Source of the DNA: Streptomyces aureoverticillatus
GTDB lineage: Bacteria > Actinomycetota > Actinomycetes > Streptomycetales > Streptomycetaceae
Direction of reading: 5' to 3'
DNA: 64,000 nucleotides
Assembly (NCBI RefSeq): GCF_014649395.1
Contig: NZ_BMSY01000005.1
Location: 1 to 64,000 of the forward strand
The notes below the pieces were generated by a model. That model did no database searches, had not been told where the DNA came from, and saw only the letters and a program-made list of their open reading frames with translations. Of this stretch, positions 24,066-32,278 are shown one piece after another (positions within the stretch are counted from its first letter, which is position 1; every line of letters starts with the position of its first letter). Position numbers and translations under genes: made by a program.

Positions 24066-24467
24066 TCAGCGCTGGTGGCTGACCCACACCGAGCGGATCT
24101 CCTTCCAGCACCGCCCGGTGAGCCGCACGGTCATGGCGGGCCCGGCCGCGACGGGGTGGCTGTCGCTGTCGACGTCCCACCAGCGGTCGCACTCGATGTG
24201 CAGCCGGACCCGGTCGGTCTCGGGGTAGGGGTTGTGGCAGTACGCGACGGCGGTGGACCCCTGGACGCTGCTGCGGCACTCGGCGCCGAACGGCCGGTCG
24301 TCGTGCGCCGGCCGCGGCGGTCGCGGCGTTTGCGGCGGTCGCGTCGGCTGCGCCGTCTTCGCCAGTTGACGGGTCACGGCCCCGCCGGCGCCGTGCGACA
24401 CGGCGTCATAGGGCAGGGCGACCAGGAGGGCGAGGGCGGCGAGCACCGCACCAGGTGACCAGCGCAC
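24066..24467 (-). CDS. secreted protein of unknown function
   Basis: A 133-residue protein with an N-terminal signal segment (VLAALALLVALPYDAVSHG), a Pro/Arg/Thr-rich linker and a C-terminal domain of about 75 residues with four cysteines (AECRSS, AYCHNP, IECDRWW, GRCWKE), probably two disulfides. The domain keeps a tryptophan-rich beta-strand pattern. I do not recognise it. The GTG at 24467 is the only reasonable start; CACCCT lies 5 nt before it, so the mRNA may be leaderless. Short secreted proteins like this are common in Streptomyces. Confidence 0.55.
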   Translation of the reverse strand: MRWSPGAVLAALALLVALPYDAVSHGAGGAVTRQLAKTAQPTRPPQTPRPPRPAHDDRPFGAECRSSVQGSTAVAYCHNPYPETDRVRLHIECDRWWDVDSDSHPVAAGPAMTVRLTGRCWKEIRSVWVSHQR

Positions 24468-24521
24468 ACTTCAGGGTGCGCGGTCCGGGCCCGCCCTCGC
24501 CCGGTCAGGCGGCCGAACGGG

Positions 24522-24562
24522 CGACGCCCCGCCTCCCGCGCGCTGCGGGAAACGGGGCGTCG
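24522..24562 (-). terminator. terminator after fabI
   Basis: CGACGCCCCG (24522-24531) pairs with CGGGGCGTCG (24553-24562), with an inner CCCGC / GCGGG helix. It lies 69 bp downstream of the fabI stop codon. The spacer 24563-24630 contains several CGTACG palindromes. Confidence 0.7.
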
Positions 24563-24630
24563 GCCACGTACGGACAAGACGTACGGGAACGTCCTACGGA
24601 GAAGACGTACGCGAACGTACGAAGACCTGC

Positions 24631-25407
24631 TCAGGCACCCATCATGTGGACGCCGCCGTCGACGTGCACGACCTCGCCCGTCGTCTTCGGGAAGAAGTCG
24701 GACAGGAGACCGACGACGCCGCGGCCCGCGGGCTCGGGGTCGGTGAGGTCCCAGCCGATGGGGGCGCGGTGGTTCCACACGTCCGCGAGCTCCTCGAAGC
24801 CCGGGATGGACTTGGCGGCCATGGACTTGATCGGGCCGGCCGAGATCATGTTGACGCGGACGTTCCGGCCGCCCAGGTCACGCGCCAGGTAGCGCCCGGT
24901 GGACTCGAGGGCGGCCTTGGCGACGCCCATCCAGTCGTACTTCGGCCAGGCGATCGAGCCGTCGAAGGTGATGCCGACGACCGAGCCGCCGCCGCGCTTC
25001 TCCATCAGCGGCAGCAGCGCCGTGGTGAGCGACTTCAGGGAGTACGCCGAGACCTGGAGGGCGGTCGAGACGTCCTCCCAGCTGGCCTCCAGGAAGTTGA
25101 AGGCGCCCTGCGGGCCGAAGGCGATCGAGTGGACGATGCCGTCGATGCCCTCGTCGTCGCCGAAGTACTCGCTGACCTTCCCGGCCAGGGAGTCCAGGTG
25201 CTCCTGGTCGGTCACGTCCATCTCGATGACCGTGGTGGGCTTGGGCAGCCGCTTGGCGATGCGCTCCACGAGCGTGACCCGGCCGAAGCCGGTGAGGACG
25301 ACCTCGGCGCCCTGCTCCTGGGCGACCTTCGCCGCGTGGAAGGCGATGGAGCCCTCCGTGAGGACGCCCGTGACGAGGATGCGCTTGCCGTCGAGAATTC
25401 CGCTCAT
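24631..25407 (-). CDS. fabI: enoyl-[acyl-carrier-protein] reductase FabI
   Basis: A 258-residue NADH-dependent enoyl-ACP reductase, the last reductive step of the fatty acid elongation cycle. Motifs are GILDGKRILVTGVLTEGSIA, the HSIAFGP stretch, the catalytic YDWMGVAKAALE (Tyr and Lys with the six-residue FabI spacing) and the C-terminal VVHVDGGVHMMGA. The sequence is close to actinobacterial InhA. It starts 5 nt after the fabG stop codon, so fabG-fabI form an operon. A terminator follows. Known targets of isoniazid and triclosan belong to this family. Confidence 0.95.
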   Translation of the reverse strand: MSGILDGKRILVTGVLTEGSIAFHAAKVAQEQGAEVVLTGFGRVTLVERIAKRLPKPTTVIEMDVTDQEHLDSLAGKVSEYFGDDEGIDGIVHSIAFGPQGAFNFLEASWEDVSTALQVSAYSLKSLTTALLPLMEKRGGGSVVGITFDGSIAWPKYDWMGVAKAALESTGRYLARDLGGRNVRVNMISAGPIKSMAAKSIPGFEELADVWNHRAPIGWDLTDPEPAGRGVVGLLSDFFPKTTGEVVHVDGGVHMMGA

Positions 25408-25412
25408 GGTGA

Positions 25413-26132
25413 TCAGTGACCCATGCCCAATCCGCCGTCAACCGGGATGACGGCTCCAGTGATGTACGAGGCGTCGTCCGACGCGAGGAACTTCACCGTG
25501 GCGGCGATCTCCTCGGGCTTGGCGTAACGGCCGAGCGGCACCTGCGACACGATGTTCGCGCGCTGCTCGTCCGTCAGCACCTGGGTCATGTCCGTGTCGA
25601 CAAAACCGGGCGCGACGACGTTGAAGGTGAGGTTGCGCGACCCGAGCTCCCGGGCGAGCGACCGCGCGAAGCCGACCAGGCCCGCCTTGGAGGCGGCGTA
25701 GTTCGCCTGGCCGGGCGAGCCGTAGAGGCCGACGACGGAGGAGATGAGGACGACGCGGCCCTTCTTGGCGCGCAGCATGCCGCGGTTGGCCCGCTTCACG
25801 ACGCGGAAGGTGCCGGTGAGGTTGGTGTCCAGGACGGACGTGAAGTCCTCCTCGGACATGCGCATCAGGAGCTGGTCCTTGGTGATGCCGGCGTTGGCGA
25901 CGAGGACCTCGACGGCGCCGTGCTTCTCCTCGATCTCCTTGTAGGCCTGCTCCACCATCTCGGCGTCCGTGATGTCGCACTTGACGGCGAGGACGCCGGC
26001 CGCGGTGAGGTCCTTGGGCGGCTCACCCGAGCGGTAGGTGATCGCGACCTTGTCGCCGGCGTCGGCGAACGCGCGGGCGATGGCGAGGCCGATGCCCCGG
26101 TTTCCTCCGGTGACGAGAACCGAGCGGCTCAA
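25413..26132 (-). CDS. fabG: 3-oxoacyl-[acyl-carrier-protein] reductase FabG
   Basis: A 239-residue SDR reductase of the fatty acid elongation cycle. It shows TGGNRGIGLAIA (8-19), NAGIT, catalytic ISSVVGLYGSPGQANYAASK (S, Y and K) and the terminal GAVIPVDGGLGMGH. It is directly followed by fabI. The ATG at 26132 lies about 12 nt after AAGGAAAGGG on the minus strand. Upstream, between fabG and the divergent tldD gene, an inverted repeat CCAACAG-N16-CTGTTGG (26207-26236) may bind a regulator. Confidence 0.95.
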   Translation of the reverse strand: MSRSVLVTGGNRGIGLAIARAFADAGDKVAITYRSGEPPKDLTAAGVLAVKCDITDAEMVEQAYKEIEEKHGAVEVLVANAGITKDQLLMRMSEEDFTSVLDTNLTGTFRVVKRANRGMLRAKKGRVVLISSVVGLYGSPGQANYAASKAGLVGFARSLARELGSRNLTFNVVAPGFVDTDMTQVLTDEQRANIVSQVPLGRYAKPEEIAATVKFLASDDASYITGAVIPVDGGLGMGH

Positions 26133-26206
26133 CGGATCACCCTTTCCTTGACGGTGTGGTCACCCGAAAACCTATCGGTACCGTGCGTCATACGGAGAAT
26201 CGGCGA

Positions 26207-26236
26207 CCAACAGTGGCGCAGATGAGTCGCTGTTGG
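26207..26236. promoter_or_regulatory. inverted repeat in the fabG/tldD intergenic region
   Basis: CCAACAG (26207-26213) and CTGTTGG (26230-26236) form a 7-bp inverted repeat 16 bp apart, about 75 bp upstream of fabG. Its role is not known. Confidence 0.35.
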
Positions 26237-26288
26237 ATCCCTACAGAAAGTGGTGGCCACCGTCCGGTTCGCGCGCCATGATCGGACG

Positions 26289-26383
26289 GACCGGCGGCGG
26301 ACGATCCGAACGGACTGGCGGCGGGCGGCCCGAGGGACCGGCGGCGGACGACTCGGACGGACCGGCGGCGGACGACTCGGACG
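26289..26383. repeat. 24-bp tandem repeat upstream of tldD
   Basis: Four copies of a 24-bp unit (core GACCGGCGGCGGACGACTCG) at 26289-26312, 26313-26335 (diverged), 26336-26359 and 26360-26383; the last two are identical. Partial copies, with CCGGCCACAGAGACC, continue to about 26440. Confidence 0.85.
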
Positions 26384-26465
26384 GCCCCGGCCACAGAGAC
26401 CAGCAGCACTCGGACGGACCGGCCACAGAGACCCGGCAGCACAGGCGACAGCAGGGAGACATTCC

Positions 26466-27989
26466 GTGCCTCATTCCATCGATGAAGCCTTCACGGCGTT
26501 GCCGCTGAGGGCCCTCGCCGACGCCGCGCTGGCCCGTGCGCGGGCGCTCGGCGCCGAACACGCGGACTTCCGCCTCGAGCGGGTGCGCAGCGCCGCCTGG
26601 CGGCTGCGCGACGCCAAACCGGCCGCGTCCTCCGACACCACGGACCTGGGTTACGCGGTGCGTGTGGTGCACGGCGGCACGTGGGGCTTCGCCTCGGGTG
26701 TGGATCTGACGATGGACGCGGCGGCACGCGTCGCCTCCCAGGCCGTCGCGATGGCGAAGCTCTCGGCCCAGGTGATCAAGGCGGCGGGGTCGGACGAGCG
26801 CGTCGAGCTGGCCGACGAGCCGGTGCACGCGGACAGGACCTGGGTGTCGTCGTACGAGATCGACCCCTTCTCCGTGCCGGACGAGGAGAAGACGGGGCTG
26901 CTCGCGGAGTGGAGCGCGCGGCTGCTCGCCGCCGACGGGGTCGCGCACGTCGACGCCTCGCTGCTCACGGTGCACGAGAACAAGTTCTACGCGGACACGG
27001 CGGGCACGGTGACCACCCAGCAGCGGGTGCGTCTGCATCCGCAACTGACCGCCGTCGCCGTCGACGAGTCCAGCGGCGAGTTCGACTCGATGCGCACCAT
27101 CGCGCCGCCGGTCGGCCGCGGCTGGGAGTACCTCACCGGGTCCACCTGGGACTGGGCCGGGGAACTGGCCCGGATTCCGGAGCAGTTGGCGGAAAAGATG
27201 CGGGCGCCGGGCGTCGAGGCGGGCCAGTACGACCTCGTCGTCGACCCCTCGAACCTCTGGCTGACGATCCACGAGTCCATCGGCCACGCCACGGAGCTGG
27301 ACCGCGCGCTCGGCTACGAGGCGGCGTACGCGGGCACCTCGTTCGCGACCTTCGACCAGCTCGGCAAGCTCGCGTACGGCTCGTCGCTGATGAATGTCAC
27401 GGGCGACCGCACGGCCGAGCACGGGCTCGCGACCATCGGGTACGACGACGAGGGCGTGGCCGCGCAGTCCTGGGACCTGGTCAAGGACGGCACCCTCGTC
27501 GGCTACCAGCTCGACCGGCGCATCGCGAAGCTCACCGGCTTCGAGCGCTCCAACGGCTGCGCGTACGCGGACTCCCCCGGGCACGTCCCGGTGCAGCGCA
27601 TGGCGAACGTCTCGCTCCAGCCGGATCCCGGCGGGCTCTCCACGGAGGACCTGATCAGCGGCGTGGACCGGGGCATCTACGTGGTCGGCGACCGGTCCTG
27701 GTCGATCGACATGCAGCGCTACAACTTCCAATTCACGGGCCAGCGCTTCTACAAGATCGAGAACGGGCGGCTCGCCGGGCAGCTGCGCGATGTCGCGTAC
27801 CAGGCGACGACCACCGACTTCTGGGGCTCGATGACGGCCGTCGGCGGCCCGCAGACGTACGTCCTCGGCGGCGCCTTCAACTGTGGCAAGGCCCAGCCGG
27901 GCCAGGTCGCGTCCGTGTCGCACGGCTGCCCCTCCGCCCTCTTCAAGGGCGTCAACATCCTCAACACCACGCAGGAGGCCGGGCGATGA
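26466..27989 (+). CDS. tldD: TldD-family metalloprotease subunit
   Basis: A 507-residue protein of the TldD/PmbA family. The metal-binding HExxxH sequence HESIGHATELDR starts at H269, identifying it as the catalytic TldD rather than TldE partner. Other family blocks are LGYAVRVVHGGTWGFAS and DMQRYNFQFTGQRFY. TldD/TldE heterodimers digest unfolded peptides and mature certain ribosomally made peptides such as microcin B17. The GTG at 26466 has GGGAG 7 nt upstream and is where homology begins. It overlaps the next gene by 4 nt. No precursor peptide gene is visible nearby, so a housekeeping role is likely. Confidence 0.92.
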   Translation: MPHSIDEAFTALPLRALADAALARARALGAEHADFRLERVRSAAWRLRDAKPAASSDTTDLGYAVRVVHGGTWGFASGVDLTMDAAARVASQAVAMAKLSAQVIKAAGSDERVELADEPVHADRTWVSSYEIDPFSVPDEEKTGLLAEWSARLLAADGVAHVDASLLTVHENKFYADTAGTVTTQQRVRLHPQLTAVAVDESSGEFDSMRTIAPPVGRGWEYLTGSTWDWAGELARIPEQLAEKMRAPGVEAGQYDLVVDPSNLWLTIHESIGHATELDRALGYEAAYAGTSFATFDQLGKLAYGSSLMNVTGDRTAEHGLATIGYDDEGVAAQSWDLVKDGTLVGYQLDRRIAKLTGFERSNGCAYADSPGHVPVQRMANVSLQPDPGGLSTEDLISGVDRGIYVVGDRSWSIDMQRYNFQFTGQRFYKIENGRLAGQLRDVAYQATTTDFWGSMTAVGGPQTYVLGGAFNCGKAQPGQVASVSHGCPSALFKGVNILNTTQEAGR

Positions 27990-29383
27990 GCTCGAACGGT
28001 ACGTCCAAGCCGCACGAGATCGTCGAGCGCGCCCTGGAGCTGTCCACCGCGGACGGCTGCGTGGTGATCGCCGACGAGGAGTCGACGGCGAACCTCCGCT
28101 GGGCGGGCAACGCGCTCACCACCAACGGCGTCACCCGCGGCCGCACCCTGACCGTCATCGCCACCGTCGACGGCAAGGAGGGCACCGCCTCCGGTGTCGT
28201 CTCGCGCTCCGCGGTGACCGCGGACGATCTCGAGCCGCTGGTGCGGGCCGCCGAGGCCGCGGCGCGCTCGGCGGGGCCCGCGGAGGACGCGCAGCCGCTC
28301 GTGACCGGCGGCCCGGCGTCGCCGGACTTCACGGACGCGCCCGCCGAGACCTCGTCGGCGGTCTTCGCGGACTTCGCGCCCGCGCTCGGCGAGGCCTTCG
28401 CCCTCGCGCGGGCGGGCGGACGCGAGCTGTACGGCTTCGCCAACCACGAGCTGACCTCCAGCTATGTCGGTACGTCGACGGGGCTGCGGCTGCGCCACGA
28501 CCAGCCGAGCGGCACGCTGGAGCTGAACGCGAAGTCACCGGACCGTACGCGCTCGGCGTGGGCGGGGCGGGCGACCCGCGACTTCAAGGACGTCGACCCG
28601 GGCGCCCTGGACGAGGAGCTGGCGCGGCGCCTGGCCTGGGCCGAGCGGCGGGTGGAGCTGCCGGCCGGGCGGTACGAGACGCTGCTCCCGCCGACCGCCG
28701 TCGCCGACCTGCTGATCTACCAGCTGTGGTCGTCGGCAGGGCGGGACGCAGCGGAGGGCCGCACGGTGTTCTCCAGGCCGGGCGGCGGCACCCGCGTCGG
28801 CGAGCGGCTCGCGGAGCTGCCGCTGACGCTGCGCAGCGACCCGCACGAGCCGGGCCTGGAGGCGGCGCCCTTCGTGATCGCGCACGCCTCCGGCGACGAC
28901 GCGTCGAGCTTCGACAACGGCCTGCCGCTCGTGCCCACCGACTGGGTGCGCGACGGTGAGCTGAAGCACCTGATCACGACCCGGCACAGCGCCGCCCTGA
29001 CCGGCCTGCCGGTGGCCCCGTCGATCGACAACCTCGTCCTGGAGGGCGGCTCGGACCGCTCCCTGGACGAGATGGTCGCCGCCACCGAGCGTGGCCTGCT
29101 GCTCACCTGCCTGTGGTACATCCGCGAGGTCGACCCGGCGACGCTGCTGCTCACGGGCCTGACCAGGGACGGGGTGTACCTGGTGGAGAACGGCGAGGTG
29201 GTCGGCGAGGTGAACAACTTCCGGTTCAACGAGTCTCCCGTGGACCTGCTGTCGCGGGCCAGTGAGGCGGGCCGCACGGAGAAGACGCTGTCCCGCGAGT
29301 GGGGCGACTACTTCACGAGGACGGCCATGCCCGCACTGCGGGTACCGGATTTCAATATGAGTTCGGTCAGCCAGGGCGTATAA
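27986..29383 (+). CDS. TldE/PmbA-family protease partner
   Basis: A 465-residue partner of TldD. It lacks the HExxxH motif, as expected for the non-catalytic TldE (PmbA) subunit. Typical stretches are VIADEESTANLRWAGNALTTNG, HELTSSYVGTSTGLRLRHDQP and the C-terminal ENGEVVGEVNNFRFNESPVDLL. Its ATG overlaps the tldD stop codon (ATGA), ensuring equal synthesis of the two subunits. Two short hairpin repeats follow the stop codon, then tyrS. Confidence 0.9.
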   Translation: MSSNGTSKPHEIVERALELSTADGCVVIADEESTANLRWAGNALTTNGVTRGRTLTVIATVDGKEGTASGVVSRSAVTADDLEPLVRAAEAAARSAGPAEDAQPLVTGGPASPDFTDAPAETSSAVFADFAPALGEAFALARAGGRELYGFANHELTSSYVGTSTGLRLRHDQPSGTLELNAKSPDRTRSAWAGRATRDFKDVDPGALDEELARRLAWAERRVELPAGRYETLLPPTAVADLLIYQLWSSAGRDAAEGRTVFSRPGGGTRVGERLAELPLTLRSDPHEPGLEAAPFVIAHASGDDASSFDNGLPLVPTDWVRDGELKHLITTRHSAALTGLPVAPSIDNLVLEGGSDRSLDEMVAATERGLLLTCLWYIREVDPATLLLTGLTRDGVYLVENGEVVGEVNNFRFNESPVDLLSRASEAGRTEKTLSREWGDYFTRTAMPALRVPDFNMSSVSQGV

Positions 29384-29436
29384 CCTCGGACACTGCACCC
29401 CGAGGCGTACGAACCTCGGACACCGCACCCCCGAGG
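29382..29436 (+). repeat. paired hairpin repeats before tyrS
   Basis: Two 24-25-bp direct repeats, AACCTCGGACACTGCACC plus CCGAGG (29382-29405) and AACCTCGGACACCGCACC plus CCCGAGG (29412-29436). In each, CCTCGG pairs with CCGAGG to give a 6-bp hairpin. Confidence 0.7.
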
Positions 29437-29473
29437 TGCACGGTTCAAGCACACCCAAGGAGACACGAGACCC

Positions 29474-30739
29474 GTGACGGACATCGTCGACGAGCTGAAG
29501 TGGCGGGGACTGTTTTCCCAGTCCACCGACGAAGAAGCACTGCGCAAGGCGCTCGCGGACGGTCCCGTCACGTTCTATTGCGGCTTCGACCCGACCGCGG
29601 CGAGCCTGCACGTCGGGCATCTGGTGCAGGTCCTGACCGTGCGCCGCCTGCAGCAGGCGGGCCACCGCCCGCTCGCCCTGGTGGGCGGCGCCACGGGCCA
29701 GATCGGCGACCCGCGGCCGACCGCGGAGCGCACCCTGAACGACCCGGAGACGGTCGCGAACTGGGTGTCGCGGCTGCGCTCGCAGATCGAGCCGTTCCTG
29801 TCCTTCGAGGGCGAGAACGCCGCGGTCATGGTCAACAACCTGGACTGGACCGCGGGCCTCTCCGCGATCGAGTTCCTGCGGGACATCGGCAAGCACTTCC
29901 GCGTGAACAAGATGCTCACGAAGGAGTCGGTGGCCCGCCGCCTGGAGTCGCAGGAAGGCATCAGCTACACCGAGTTCAGCTACCAGCTGCTCCAGGGCAT
30001 GGACTTCCTGGAGCTGTACCGGCGCCACGGCTGCGTGCTGCAGACCGGCGGCTCCGACCAGTGGGGCAACCTCACGGCGGGCATCGACCTGATCCACCGC
30101 CTGGAGCCGGAGGCGACGGTGCACGCCGTCGCCACCCCCCTGATGACCAAGGCAGACGGCACCAAGTTCGGCAAGACCGAGGGCGGCGCCGTCTGGCTCG
30201 ACCCGGAGATGACGACGCCGTACGCGTTCTACCAGTTCTGGCTGAATGTGGACGACCGGGACATCTCGCGCTACCTGCGCATCCTCTCCTTCAAGTCCCG
30301 CGAGGAGCTGGAGGAGCTGGAGCGGCAGACCGAGGAGCGCCCGCAGGCGCGCGCCGCCCAGCGCGCGCTCGCCGAGGAGCTGACCGCGCTGGTGCACGGC
30401 GCCGACCAGTGCGCCGCCGTCATCGCGGCCTCCAAGGCCCTCTTCGGACAGGGGGAGCTGACCGGCCTGGACGAGGCAACCGTCGCCGCGGCGCTCTCCG
30501 AGCTGCCGCGCGTCCAGGTGGCCGAGCTCGGCCCGGTCGTGGACCTCTTCGCCGAGGTCGGCCTGGTGGCCAGCAAGTCGGCCGCCCGGCGCACGGTCAA
30601 GGAGGGCGGTGCGTACGTGAACAACCTCAAGGTCACCGCCGAGGACGCCGTACCGGCCCGCGAGGATCTGCTGCACGGGCGCTGGCTGGTGCTGCGCCGG
30701 GGCAAGAAGAACCTGGCGGCGGTCGAGGTCACGGCCTGA
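29474..30739 (+). CDS. tyrS: tyrosyl-tRNA synthetase
   Basis: A 421-residue class I aminoacyl-tRNA synthetase charging tRNA-Tyr. The HIGH-type motif is H46-V-G-H49 in FDPTAASLHVGHL; the tyrosine pocket includes GGSDQWGNLTAGID; the KMSKS loop is KFGKTEGG. The C-terminal S4 RNA-binding domain (about 355-421) contains SKSAARRTVKEGGAYVNN. Start is GTG 29474 with AAGGAG upstream. No T-box leader is recognisable; instead two short hairpins lie between the tldE gene and this start. It is probably transcribed separately. Confidence 0.96.
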   Translation: MTDIVDELKWRGLFSQSTDEEALRKALADGPVTFYCGFDPTAASLHVGHLVQVLTVRRLQQAGHRPLALVGGATGQIGDPRPTAERTLNDPETVANWVSRLRSQIEPFLSFEGENAAVMVNNLDWTAGLSAIEFLRDIGKHFRVNKMLTKESVARRLESQEGISYTEFSYQLLQGMDFLELYRRHGCVLQTGGSDQWGNLTAGIDLIHRLEPEATVHAVATPLMTKADGTKFGKTEGGAVWLDPEMTTPYAFYQFWLNVDDRDISRYLRILSFKSREELEELERQTEERPQARAAQRALAEELTALVHGADQCAAVIAASKALFGQGELTGLDEATVAAALSELPRVQVAELGPVVDLFAEVGLVASKSAARRTVKEGGAYVNNLKVTAEDAVPAREDLLHGRWLVLRRGKKNLAAVEVTA

Positions 30740-30769
30740 CGGCCGAGGTCAGGGCCTGATCCTGACCGT

Positions 30770-30860
30770 CACACGCGCGTCGGCGGCCTTGAAGCTCGGG
30801 ACACGCGCGTCGGCGGCCTGAGGCTCACCACACCCGCGCCGGCGGCCTGAGCCTCGCGCA
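30770..30860. repeat. three 30-bp repeats after tyrS
   Basis: Three imperfect units with a 30-bp period start at 30770, 30800 and 30830; the core is ACACGCGCGTCGGCGGCCTG. They end just before the terminator hairpin. Confidence 0.7.
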
Positions 30861-30861
30861 T

Positions 30862-30899
30862 GCGGCGGGGGCCGGTCCACCCGGACCGGCCCCCGCCGC
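30862..30899. terminator. bidirectional terminator hairpin
   Basis: Perfect 17-bp stem GCGGCGGGGGCCGGTCC around a 4-nt loop, between convergent tyrS and the GlsB/YeaQ gene. Confidence 0.8.
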
Positions 30900-30912
30900 A
30901 CCGCGACCGCCG

Positions 30913-31188
30913 TCAGGTCGTCCGTTTCTTTCCCTTGATCATCGTGTACGCGGCGTCGCCGAGGCCCACCACCACGAGCGCCGCCACCAGCTGGAGGGCG
31001 TGCCGCCCCCAGTCGATTCCCTTGGTCTCGTCGATGCCGAATCCGGCGGCCATCCAGTTGCCGAGTACGGCGCCGATGATGCCGAAGATGGTCGTCAGCC
31101 ACAGGGGACTGTGCTGTTTGCCGGGGAGGATCGCCTTGGCGATCAGGCCCAGCACGAATCCCACGATGATCGCCCACAACCAGCCCAT
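30913..31188 (-). CDS. GlsB/YeaQ/YmgE-family stress membrane protein
   Basis: A 91-residue protein with three membrane helices. WLWAIIVGFVLGLIAKAILP and GIIGAVLGNWMA with glycine-zipper spacing (G-x3-G) are the family signature; the C-terminus is a third helix and a basic KGKKRTT tail. Members are small stress-induced membrane proteins of unknown action. GAGGAGG lies 5 nt before the ATG at 31188, which decides this start against an upstream open frame. Confidence 0.88.
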   Translation of the reverse strand: MGWLWAIIVGFVLGLIAKAILPGKQHSPLWLTTIFGIIGAVLGNWMAAGFGIDETKGIDWGRHALQLVAALVVVGLGDAAYTMIKGKKRTT

Positions 31189-31402
31189 AGCTGCCTCCTC
31201 AGACGGCTCGACATGAGCATTACGCTCAGTGTCGGTCCATCCGCCATACGGCGCATGTCGGGCGGCTCCATACGTGGCGCGACGCACGCGTCACCAGGAG
31301 GTGGACCGGCCCCCGGTCTACGCGTCTGCGCATGCGCGGCGTAACGTGGTAGAGCGTCCAGGCCGGGGAGAGCCTGGCAAAACGGGCAGGCGGTGGAACG
31401 TG

Positions 31403-31792
31403 ATGCGGAAGCAGAGCAGCGCCGAGGTCTTCCGGATCACAGGGGCCCGGCAGGGCCTCGCGGAAGACGTGCGGGGGCGGCAGCGGCGGTATGTGATCTC
31501 GATGTCGGTCCGCACTGTTTCAGTCATTGCCGCGGCGGTCCTCTGGAACGTCGAGCGGCATGTCGCACTGGTCGCTCTGGTGCTCGGCATCCTTCTTCCG
31601 TACGTCGCCGTGGTGATCGCCAACGCCGGTCGGGAGAACGCTCCTTCGCTGCCGTCAACCTTCGTACCGGCACCGTCGCGTCCGATGCTGCCCCCGCCGG
31701 CGTCCCGTGGACAGGACCCGGAACCCGTCCCGGAAGAGGCGACGAGGCCCATGAACAAGGCGCCGGGCACACCGTCACACGAACAGAGCTGA
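31403..31792 (+). CDS. DUF3099 membrane protein
   Basis: A 129-residue protein with the DUF3099 pattern: a short soluble N-terminus (FRITGARQGLAEDVRGRQRRY), two membrane helices (SVRTVSVIAAAVLWN and LVALVLGILLPYVAVVIAN) and a Pro-rich, polar C-terminal tail. The family is nearly restricted to actinobacteria and has no known function. The GTG directly before the ATG at 31403 could also be used. It is followed after 178 bp by the small 81-residue gene. Confidence 0.8.
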   Translation: MRKQSSAEVFRITGARQGLAEDVRGRQRRYVISMSVRTVSVIAAAVLWNVERHVALVALVLGILLPYVAVVIANAGRENAPSLPSTFVPAPSRPMLPPPASRGQDPEPVPEEATRPMNKAPGTPSHEQS

Positions 31793-31970
31793 CCGTCGAC
31801 CTTACGCCAAGCTCAAGAAATGCTCAGATGAATCATGCAGTTCCGGTGCCAGGCGGCCACTCCCCCGTGACATACTTCGTACGCGCTCCGCATCCCCCGT
31901 CGGAGCGACAGACCGACGCCGGGCAGCTCCCCCCGTGGCTGCTCGGCGTCGCCTTGTTTGGGATGAATAC

Positions 31971-32216
31971 GTGAGCGACGAAACACCGATCTGTTCCGCC
32001 AAGGGCTGCCGCGACGCCGCGGTGTGGGTGCTCGCCTGGAACAACCCGAAGATCCACACCCCGGAGCGGCGCAAGACGTGGCTCGCGTGCGACGAGCACC
32101 GAGAGCATCTGTCCCAATTCCTGGGCGTACGGGGCTTCTTGAAGGACGTCGTGGCGCTGAGCGAGTGGGAGCAGCCCGAAGGATCGGGCGGCCCGCAGCA
32201 CCCGGCGGCCGGCTAG
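31971..32216 (+). CDS. small Cys/His protein, unknown function
   Basis: An 81-residue soluble protein with C-x4-C (ICSAKGCRDAAVW) at the N-terminus and C-D-E-H (LACDEHREHL) in the middle, a pattern that could bind one zinc. WVLAWNNPKIHTPERRKTWL between them is strongly conserved-looking. I do not recognise the family. The GTG at 31971 has no ribosome-binding site. Its stop codon TAG lies inside the first unit of the 24-bp repeat shared with the convergent moaA gene. Confidence 0.6.
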   Translation: MSDETPICSAKGCRDAAVWVLAWNNPKIHTPERRKTWLACDEHREHLSQFLGVRGFLKDVVALSEWEQPEGSGGPQHPAAG

Positions 32217-32278
32217 CCGCCGATCGCGGACACCGGCTACCCGCCGATCGCGGACACCGGCTACCCGCCGATCGCGGA
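32207..32278. repeat. three 24-bp repeats that duplicate the moaA 3' end
   Basis: Units at 32207-32230, 32231-32254 and 32255-32278; the last two are identical (CACCGGCTACCCGCCGATCG plus CGGA). On the minus strand each unit reads S-A-I-G-G-stop, so the final moaA codons and stop are repeated twice more downstream. Confidence 0.9.
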
